From assembly GCA_947456995.1 (NCBI GenBank), contig CANGVB010000041.1, positions 1 to 12,468 on the forward strand: a DNA stretch of 12,468 nucleotides. The letters are read 5' to 3'. Position numbers and translations under genes: made by a program. Positions 8,001-12,468 of the stretch are shown here, piece after piece. Each line of letters opens with the position of its first letter. The stretch's first letter is position 1. Source of the stretch: Bryobacteraceae bacterium (GTDB lineage Bacteria; Acidobacteriota; Terriglobia; Bryobacterales; Bryobacteraceae). The notes under the pieces were generated by a model that did no database searches, had not been told where the DNA came from, and saw only the letters and a program-made list of their open reading frames with translations.

Positions 8001-10573
8001 TCAGTGGCCGGAGCATAGCCGGTGGCGGTGGCACTGATGGTGGCAGTGCCGAGACTGTTGCCGGTGATGGTGGGGAGCACGGCGGGGCTGGTTTGGCCGG
8101 CGGGAATCACGACGCTGGAAGGATTGATGGTGACGCCGGGCTGAGTGATGAAGTTAATAATGGTTCCTCCGGTGGGTGCGGCGATAGAGAGAGAAACCGG
8201 GTAGGCGGTGGCTTGGGAGAGGCCGAGGGGGAAGTTAGAGGGCAGGAGGATGGTGCTACCGGATACGGTAACAAGGGCTGCTGCTGAAATGTAGCCCGAA
8301 GCGGAAGCATTGAGATTGGCCTGACCGATGCCTGTGGCAGTGTAGTTGAAGTTAGCCGTTGTTTGGCCGGCGGCGATGTTGAGGGTGGGCGTGGAGACGG
8401 TAAAGACACTCAAGTTCGTGCTGAGCAGGTTGATTGTGGCACCGGTGCTGGGGGCGGGGTTATTGAGCGTGAGTGTGCCGCTGAAGGTTTGCCCGATTGC
8501 GACGATTGGTTGCTGGGTGGTGAGGCTCATCCCACGATTCACGATGGATGTGTTTAGCGTGCCAGATGCGAAGCCGGTGAAGGAGCCCTGGATTGTGGCG
8601 GGGCCTGCAGTGGTGCCGCCGGTGATGGGGAAGTTGGCTGCGGTATTGTTTTGGGGGACGACCACCGAAGATGGGATGGTGACGCTACCGGAGGAAGTGA
8701 GGTTTACGGTTTGACCGCCTGAGCCCGCGGGGTTGGACAAGGTAACGGTGCCGTTGAGCTGATCGAAACTGAGGATGGAAGCAGGGCCGGTGACGGTGAT
8801 GCTGTTGCCGAAGGAGGCGGAGATTTGGGTTGTGGATGGGGCTGAGTTCTGGATCGTGTCGTTGACGATCAACTGGACGATGTAAAGGCCGGGGAGATCC
8901 GGGACGAAGGTGGGCTGTGGAGAGTTGGGGTTGGTGATGGTGGCATTGGAATTGGTAGGCCGGGTATTGAAGGACCAGGTGTAGCTGAGGCCATAACCGG
9001 AGAAAGACTGACTGGCAAGACCGGAGAGGTTGACGGTGCCGTTGACGGTGGCGTTCTGGTTAGCACCGGCGTTGGCAGTGGGCACGACGTAGTTGGTGGA
9101 GATGGTGACCGTGGCTGGGGGGCTTGAGAGGGTGCCGTTAGAGACGGTGAGCTGAACGACGTAGTCGCCGAAGCGATCGGGAGTGAAGCTGGGCGTGGGA
9201 GACGTGGCTGAGGTGAAGGCGGCGGAGGAGCCACTGGGGCGGCTGTTGAAGGACCACAGGTAGGTGAGCGGGAGGCTCTGGGGGTCTGAGGAAGTGAGGC
9301 CCGAGAGATTGACGGCAGTGCCGACGTTGACGGTTTGTGGGTTGCCGGGGCGGGCAGTGGGGGCAAGAAGTTGGGTAGAGATGGTGACGGTGGCAGGGTC
9401 GGAGCACTGGAAGGGGTTGCAGACGATGAGCTGAGCTACGTAGGTGCCGTTGATGTCGAGAGTGAAAGTGGGATTGACGATGTTGAGAGCGCTGAGGGTG
9501 GCGTTGCTGGTGGCGGGACGGGTAGTGAGAGACCAGGTGTAGGTGAGGGGCAGCGAGTTGGGGTCTGTGGAGCCGGAGCCGTTGAGATTGACCAGTGAGT
9601 TGACCGTAGCGCTTTGGGAATTGCCGGGGTTGGCGGTGGGTTTGAGGTTGGACGTGGTGATATCGACAGTGGCAGCAGCGCTATTGAGGAAGCCGTTGTT
9701 GACGATGAGCTGGAGGCGGTAAAGGCCGATGCGGTCGGCGTTGAAGGTGGGTTGGACGGCAGCGGTATTACTGAGAGTGGCTGCGGAGCCCGAGGGGCGA
9801 TTGAGGAAAGACCAGGTGTAGGTGAGCGGCAGGTTGCCAGGGCTGGTGGAGGCGGAGCCGTTGAGAGATACCGTGGGGTTGACCTGGGTAAGGCTGAGGG
9901 ATTGATTTGCACCGGCGTTGGCCGTGGGCGCTACAGCGCTGGTGGAGATGGTGACCGTGACGGGGGCGCTTGCGATGTTGAGGGAGTTACGAACGATGAG
10001 CTGGGCTGAGAAGTTGCCGACGCAGTTTGCCGGGAAGGTGGGCATGACGTCAGTGGTTGAAGACAGGTTGATGCCGGAGCAACTGGGTGGGAGGGTGAGA
10101 GACCACTGGCGCGTGAGAGGGAGGCCGTTGGGATCGGTAGAGGCGGAGGCGTTGAGGGTGACGAGTTGGCCGAGATTAACACTCTGATTTTGACCGGCGT
10201 TGGCTGTAGGGGCGGCTACGGTGGAGGTGAAGGCCCAGTTGATCATCGAAGGGAGGAAGGGAACAGTACGAACAAAACGGAAGCGGAAGGTGTTGGTGCT
10301 GAGCGCGGCCTGGCCGCCGTTGATGTTGGGGAAATTGAGAGTATTGGCGGTGGGGACAATCGTAATGTTGGGGTGATTGGAGGTAGCGATGGCGGAGATG
10401 TTAATGGCGTTGAGGGTGCCGGCATTGCTGGCCGTAATTCGGTATTCGTACTCGAAGGTGGAGCGGTCAATACGGGTTTCTTGTACAAGTGTGTAAGCGC
10501 CCGTGTTGAATGGGCCGGGCTGGGCCTGGAGGGCGGCTACGGCAAGGAGGAAAGTGGAGAAGGTGAGTTTCAT
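5075..10573 (-). CDS. Giant secreted PKD/Ig-repeat protein, likely surface or matrix component
   Basis: This 1832-residue protein starts with a signal peptide (MKLTFSTFLLAVAALQA, likely cut after Ala17). It continues with an N-terminal beta-rich domain (about 20-120), five PKD/K319L-like repeats (122-589), four Ig-like repeats (590-957) and four composite modules (958-1832). No catalytic motif, transmembrane helix, PEP-CTERM, LPXTG or other C-terminal sorting signal is seen; the chain ends in a predicted strand, TYNYILNVN. Composition is extreme: Ser, Thr, Asn, Ala and Gly dominate. By eye there are only two lysines (2 and 311), about 35 arginines, and eight cysteines in four local pairs (165/184, 385/390, 1412/1464, 1626/1638) that could be disulfides. 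The start at 10573 is well supported: AAGAGG at 10587-10582 lies 8 bases upstream, inside the end of the PEP-CTERM gene, whose stop is 2 bases before this ATG. The architecture suggests an adhesive or structural extracellular fibre; that role is inferred. Confidence 0.9.
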   Translation of the reverse strand: MKLTFSTFLLAVAALQAQPGPFNTGAYTLVQETRIDRSTFEYEYRITASNAGTLNAINISAIATSNHPNITIVPTANTLNFPNINGGQAALSTNTFRFRFVRTVPFLPSMINWAFTSTVAAPTANAGQNQSVNLGQLVTLNASASTDPNGLPLTRQWSLTLPPSCSGINLSSTTDVMPTFPANCVGNFSAQLIVRNSLNIASAPVTVTISTSAVAPTANAGANQSLSLTQVNPTVSLNGSASTSPGNLPLTYTWSFLNRPSGSAATLSNTAAVQPTFNADRIGLYRLQLIVNNGFLNSAAATVDITTSNLKPTANPGNSQSATVNSLVNLNGSGSTDPNSLPLTYTWSLTTRPATSNATLSALNIVNPTFTLDINGTYVAQLIVCNPFQCSDPATVTISTQLLAPTARPGNPQTVNVGTAVNLSGLTSSDPQSLPLTYLWSFNSRPSGSSAAFTSATSPTPSFTPDRFGDYVVQLTVSNGTLSSPPATVTISTNYVVPTANAGANQNATVNGTVNLSGLASQSFSGYGLSYTWSFNTRPTNSNATITNPNSPQPTFVPDLPGLYIVQLIVNDTIQNSAPSTTQISASFGNSITVTGPASILSFDQLNGTVTLSNPAGSGGQTVNLTSSGSVTIPSSVVVPQNNTAANFPITGGTTAGPATIQGSFTGFASGTLNTSIVNRGMSLTTQQPIVAIGQTFSGTLTLNNPAPSTGATINLLSTNLSVFTVSTPTLNIAAGQTTANFNYTATGIGQANLNASASGYISAAALVTVSGSTILLPSNFPLGLSQATAYPVSLSIAAPTGGTIINFITQPGVTINPSSVVIPAGQTSPAVLPTITGNSLGTATISATATGYAPATDSATVSIGVSLNPGTISVNAGQSADVTVNLSAPAPTGGISLSITGNNAATATIASPLVIAAGQTQGTLTVNGIAQGSTSATVSGTNTNAPTLTINVTTPQPVTISGNTNLGRNAQEILTVSLGQNAPPAGLTATVSTTSPNILLSTNPALQGSASISVSFAGNTQTSPPIYVQNVNASSGTGTVRFEATGYTTTNRVFTFFPSAFTLSQATINTTASAPALPLTIIFNRLEATPLQQTLRGGYSESIALTNSTPSVATLTTPLTFTGNQSSQTFSGALSPSAAGGQTNINITQPSGYTAPTPNDPTVVNVSNLTMSLVSLFSGQNVIGRNQQAAHFVQLSGPAAVLTPVTLTAPAGTLLSSSATAAGSSTLTVNVAATQTLSSSFFIQNVNQDSGTPSIALSSTNPLVAAGSGSVTYTRSGFYLFSSSNGTSLSMNLNQAAAPFQIWFARLDSTNARTADLPIRGGYSETITFATAPNGVVTLPASVTFNSSTSASQTFNSAITPVSVNTTSVTINQPTGYFTTTTYPQLTVTVSNNQILLNNIPSSIGYDQVACGSLGLNPAAPTGGLSLQVSSPGNISFSTASNVVGQNPLTVNFAAGASSSTLCVHNIATSTGSAAVNVTVLTSGSNYAATPANVALWPSGFYPWQPSISLNTLNATGADLQVWFTRINPVNGTYAGDLALRPGAGARTITFNNSNPASISLPASVVWADDGSSVVRTYSGIIDNASPAAPGTASITVNQPTGHTANITYTTSVVTVSAPTISISCATVVGFNLQAACSATASQTLPSSLIASLSSNNPNLLVSIDRTAIGAQTITPALSAGSNSFTFYVQALASSGSATVSLAIPGYTTGSANFTLSNSGFYTYPGATINVGQSAQVQVYAAVLGAAPSYPRLAEMEVRGGTSVTLTMSSTNPGVHSALPTVTFSTTPANTTGNLRTFNLTGVSSGSTSITAIQPSGSQQTSTYNYILNVN
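5078..7702 (-). repeat. Four tandem copies of an unrecognised ~215-225-residue module
   Basis: Residues 958-1832 of the giant protein fall into four copies: 958-1168, 1169-1393, 1394-1618 and 1619-1832. Landmarks recur in the same order: a G(R/Y/F)(N/D) near the start (968, 1185, 1406, 1631), then (Y/F/C)(V/I)(Q/H)N(V/I) or YVQAL (1028, 1243, 1464, 1689). Next is an aromatic PSGFY-like turn (1059, 1277, 1499, 1720), then L-x-I/V-x-F-x-R-L/I (1080, 1301, 1521, degenerate at 1738). RGGYSE(S/T)I follows (1097, 1321, degenerate at 1542, RGGTS at 1760), and last QP(S/T)G(Y/H/S) (1150, 1374, 1600, 1815). Each copy seems to be one Ig-like half plus a second half that I do not recognise. Confidence 0.7.
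7703..8806 (-). repeat. Four tandem Ig-like beta-sandwich repeats
   Basis: Residues 590-957 of the giant protein divide into four units of about 89-94 residues, starting near 590, 679, 773 and 866. Shared elements are a G-x-x-x-x-x-x-V-x-L-x-x-P-A-P-x-x-G start, an I-x-x-G-x-x-(T/S) strand (IAAGQT at 733 and 916, IPAGQT at 823), and a late GxATI or GxANL strand followed by A-x-A-x-G-(Y/F). They resemble bacterial Ig-like or Calx-beta-like domains without a calcium-binding signature I can point to. The first half of each downstream composite module looks like a further divergent copy. Confidence 0.6.
8807..10210 (-). repeat. Five tandem PKD (K319L-like) domain repeats
   Basis: Within the giant protein, copies begin at residues 122, 216, 312, 405 and 498, a period of 93-96 residues. 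Each opens with a PTAN(A/P)G-x-x-Q type motif and has V-x-L-N/S-G/A-x-x-S-x-(D/S)P in the second strand. Then come LPLTYTWS (degenerate in copy 5) and xRPxxSxATL, and a PTFxxDxxGxYxxQLIV block with a closing A-x-V-x-I-S. This is the consensus of K319L-like PKD domains in bacterial surface proteins. Copies differ at most positions, so this is an old duplication, not a recent expansion. Confidence 0.85.
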
Positions 10574-10575
10574 GG

Positions 10576-11091
10576 TTAGCGCCTCTTGAGGGTGATGATC
10601 AAAGCAAGCCCGGAGGCAAGGATGCCGAGAGTTGCGGGTTCAGGGATGCCGGTGGGCGGTTCAGTTGTTTGGCGAAGGGTGGTTGTGCCTGAGAGCTGGA
10701 GGACGCTGGAGTCGTTGTAGAGCTCGAAGGCTTGAGCGCCGGGGCCATTGCCGCCACCGGACCAGATGAAGTGGACAGAGAAAGGGCCGGTGAAGGTGGA
10801 GGGCATCGAGAGAGCCGAGTAGCGGCCGTCGGATCCGGCGGGGTCGTTTACTTGAAAGAGAAGAAGGTCCCAGCCGTCTGCGATGCCGTTTGAGATCGAA
10901 GTGTAGACACTGTTGGGGAAGAGAATGTCGAAGTAGTGGTTTGCCGGGAGGGCATCGCCTGAGACGAAGTAGGTGTATTTGAATTCGTTCGTAGGGGCAT
11001 TGATTGTGGAAACTTCGTACTCGATGCTGAGTATTGCAGCCGGGAGCATTGCGGCTGAGAGAAGAAGAATGAAGACGGTAATAAATTTCAT
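10576..11091 (-). CDS. PEP-CTERM sorting domain protein
   Basis: This 171-residue protein has a signal peptide (MKFITVFILLLSAAMLPAA, cut near residue 19) and a beta-rich body. It ends in a textbook PEP-CTERM signal: IPEPATLGILASGLALIITLKRR, with Pro-Glu-Pro at 150-152, a hydrophobic helix at about 154-167 and a basic KRR end. In the known system an exosortase recognises such tails and the mature protein reaches the cell surface or extracellular matrix; no exosortase gene lies in this window. The body carries EFKYTYFVSGDALPANHYFDI (36-56) and is rich in aromatic residues, and I do not recognise a named domain. The start is well supported by AAGGAAG (11107-11101), 9 bases upstream. It is the first gene of the apparent minus-strand operon, 2 bases ahead of the giant gene, which suggests that both products are made together. 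Confidence 0.9.
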   Translation of the reverse strand: MKFITVFILLLSAAMLPAAILSIEYEVSTINAPTNEFKYTYFVSGDALPANHYFDILFPNSVYTSISNGIADGWDLLLFQVNDPAGSDGRYSALSMPSTFTGPFSVHFIWSGGGNGPGAQAFELYNDSSVLQLSGTTTLRQTTEPPTGIPEPATLGILASGLALIITLKRR

Positions 11092-11108
11092 GACAAGAAA
11101 CTTCCTTT

Positions 11109-11138
11109 AGTGCAAAGCCTCTGGGACTTTTTTGCACT
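11109..11138 (-). promoter_or_regulatory. Inverted repeat in the leader of the PEP-CTERM gene
   Basis: AGTGCAAA (11109-11116) and TTTGCACT (11131-11138) are perfect 8-bp arms around a 14-base spacer. On the minus-strand transcript the hairpin would end immediately before the ribosome-binding site AAGGAAG (11107-11101). It could therefore modulate access to that site, protect the mRNA 5' end, or be a DNA operator. The symmetry is seen directly; the role is inferred. Confidence 0.35.
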
Positions 11139-11184
11139 CCATCAATACAAACGGAAGGAGAAGAAAGAATGGCTCACGGCAGGG

Positions 11185-11199
11185 GCAGATAGTTGGCCA
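11185..11199 (-). promoter_or_regulatory. Possible sigma-54 type -24/-12 promoter for the PEP-CTERM operon
   Basis: Read on the minus strand, TGGCCAACTATCTGC has GG and GC separated by exactly 10 bases, with TGGC and TGC agreeing with the sigma-54 consensus TGGCACG-N4-TTGC. The middle positions do not agree. It would start transcription near 11174, giving a leader of about 80 bases. Some PEP-CTERM genes in other bacteria are known to depend on sigma-54 with the PrsK/PrsR pair, which makes the match worth noting. No regulator gene or clear activator site is visible here. Confidence 0.25.
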
Positions 11200-11276
11200 C
11201 TAAAAGCGGCTGAGTCTAAACGCTGAATTGCCGGAAATAATCCTGTCGGGCCAAGTCTGGGGGTAGGATTTTATAC

Positions 11277-12468
11277 ATGGCCCGTCAGAGAAAGCTCATC
11301 TCGAAGTTTTCCCAGTTTTTTGACGGGGTAATCCGGAACCGGGGGCTTCACTACTTTCAGCAGCAGAGGGTTCGTATAGTCAAGGGTTCCAACTCGGCCG
11401 TCGAAGCAGTGGTTCGAGGGTCGCGGCCTTATGAGGTAAACATCGGGTGGGATGGGGGCGACCTGATGCTCTTTTGTGACTGCGAGTATTTTGCATCCTA
11501 CGGGGCTTGCAAGCACTTGTGGGCTACCGTTCTTGCTGCCGACGCGAAGGGTTATCTATCCAGCGCGGAGACAGTTGAGCGTTTCATTGAAGAAGACTTC
11601 AATATCGTGGGAGGATTCGAAGCCCCTCCCCGGCCTGTTGCGCCGCCTCGGCTACAGGCCTGGAAGATGCAGCTTCATCGTTTTGTCGCAGGGCCGGGCG
11701 AGACCCAGGAGTGGCCGGCGAAGCGGCATATTTTTTATGTCATCGACCTGGCAGGAAGCATTGCTGTTGGTTATTCCGTGGTGTCTATTTTCTATCGCGA
11801 TCTCAAGTTAAATGGCGAGTTCAACCGCATGACTGAGTTGAGGTTGGAGCGTCATCAAATCGCGACACTGCCGCTTGCCGAAGATCGCGAGATTATTGCC
11901 GCTATAGCGGGCGGAGGAAGCTTTTACGGTGGCACGGGAGGAGCCTACTACGGACAGATTGCCACTTCCAACACAATTCCAGAGCCCCTGGCCGGCACCT
12001 TGATCCCTTTGATGGTTCAAAGCGGACGCTGCTTTCTTCGCGACCGAAACAGCTTAGAACAGCTGACGATTTTGCGATGGGATCCAGAGGGCGAATGGCG
12101 GTTTGAACTGGAACTGAAGCAGAGCGTAGAAAAGGGCTGGCGGATTTGCGGAGTTCTACGGCGTGGGGAGCAGAGGGTGGATGCGGAAGAGCCGGTGCTG
12201 GTCACCCGTGGTGGATTCTGGTTTACAAAAAGCAGCGTGCATGGGCTGGCTGGCGACACGAACTTCGAGTTTCTGGTGCGGCTGCGGCAGAATGGCGCCA
12301 TTGAGGCACCTTCGGAAGACACCGATGAGCTGCTGGCCGCGTTGCTTTGCATGCCGGGGCTTCCACACGTGAGTGTGCCCGAGGAATTGAAGTTGACGGA
12401 AGTTTGTTTGAAGCCCCGGCCCTCGCTCGCAATACGGGCGGCAGAGAAATATGGTGACAAAGGCAAGC
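11277..12468 (+). CDS. SWIM zinc-finger protein, N-terminal part of a probable SNF2-family helicase (partial)
   Basis: The frame from the ATG at 11277 is open for 397 codons to the window edge, with no stop. The SWIM zinc finger is clear: Cys67-x-Cys69-x8-Cys78-x-His80 in FCDCEYFASYGACKHLWA, preceded by the usual N-terminal strands (GLHYFQQQRV, 23-32; YEVNIGWDGGDLMLF, 52-66). Residues about 120-390 match the kind of region that separates SWIM from the helicase motor in bacterial SNF2 proteins, including HIFYVIDL (151-158), a Gly/Tyr-rich loop (211-226) and RWDPEGEWRFELEL (267-280). The Walker A and DExx motifs are not reached, so the helicase assignment rests on family architecture. Such proteins are ATP-driven DNA translocases in the cytoplasm. 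The start follows an in-frame TAA at 11238-11240; TAGGA (11264-11268) is a weak ribosome-binding site. It is divergent from the PEP-CTERM operon. Confidence 0.85.
   Translation, partial: MARQRKLISKFSQFFDGVIRNRGLHYFQQQRVRIVKGSNSAVEAVVRGSRPYEVNIGWDGGDLMLFCDCEYFASYGACKHLWATVLAADAKGYLSSAETVERFIEEDFNIVGGFEAPPRPVAPPRLQAWKMQLHRFVAGPGETQEWPAKRHIFYVIDLAGSIAVGYSVVSIFYRDLKLNGEFNRMTELRLERHQIATLPLAEDREIIAAIAGGGSFYGGTGGAYYGQIATSNTIPEPLAGTLIPLMVQSGRCFLRDRNSLEQLTILRWDPEGEWRFELELKQSVEKGWRICGVLRRGEQRVDAEEPVLVTRGGFWFTKSSVHGLAGDTNFEFLVRLRQNGAIEAPSEDTDELLAALLCMPGLPHVSVPEELKLTEVCLKPRPSLAIRAAEKYGDKGK

Noticed and set aside
8807..10210. Regular spacing of similar segments, considered as a CRISPR or DNA-level satellite array
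   Set aside because: The period is about 280-290 bases and reflects divergent protein repeats in frame; there are no short identical repeats with unique spacers.
12017..12466. Minus-strand open frame of 149 codons at the right edge
   Set aside because: The plus strand there carries the continuous SWIM-protein frame from 11277; the antisense peptide is Ser/Arg-rich and shadow-like.

Overview
The window looks like a chromosomal segment from a soil- or sediment-type Acidobacteriota (Bryobacter/Solibacter-like). This is inferred from the mix of gene families, not proven: an ECF sigma factor of the acidobacterial/planctomycete type, a PEP-CTERM surface protein, a very large secreted PKD/Ig-repeat protein, a secreted protein with a carboxypeptidase-type regulatory fold, and moderately high GC. 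I see no rRNA, tRNA, CRISPR array, insertion sequence or phage gene.

Left part (1-3064). A short upstream stretch may hold the tail of another gene. It carries a perfect 18-bp palindrome just before a small ECF sigma factor (120-668, +). This gene converges on a solitary DUF1016/YhcG-type PD-(D/E)XK nuclease (683-1705, -). The nuclease is divergent from a secreted protein with a carboxypeptidase-regulatory-like domain (1793-3064, +), and the 87-bp divergent spacer contains a 7-bp inverted repeat.

Central part (3092-11091, all minus strand). Four genes run head to tail with gaps of 2, 35 and 22 bases, read from right to left: a 171-residue PEP-CTERM protein, a 1832-residue secreted repeat protein, a YdcF/DUF218 protein and a Gfo/Idh/MocA-type oxidoreductase. 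The first two look translationally coupled: the ribosome-binding site of the giant gene lies inside the last codons of the PEP-CTERM gene. The giant protein is built almost wholly of beta-sandwich-type repeats. It has a signal peptide, an N-terminal domain, five PKD (K319L-like) repeats of about 94 residues, four Ig-like repeats of about 92 residues, and four copies of a composite module of about 215-225 residues that I do not recognise. It has only two lysines by eye, about 35 arginines, and eight cysteines that fall into four local pairs. I infer that the first two genes make surface or matrix proteins. Whether the two downstream genes act in the same process is not shown by the sequence.

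Right part (11092-12468). A 185-bp divergent intergenic region holds a possible sigma-54 type -24/-12 promoter and an 8-bp-arm inverted repeat in the leader of the PEP-CTERM gene. On the plus strand a reading frame from 11277 stays open to the window edge. It encodes the N-terminal 397 residues of a SWIM zinc-finger protein, most likely the front part of a SNF2-family helicase.

The best candidate for something undescribed is the PEP-CTERM plus giant-repeat-protein pair, and within it the fourfold C-terminal module.
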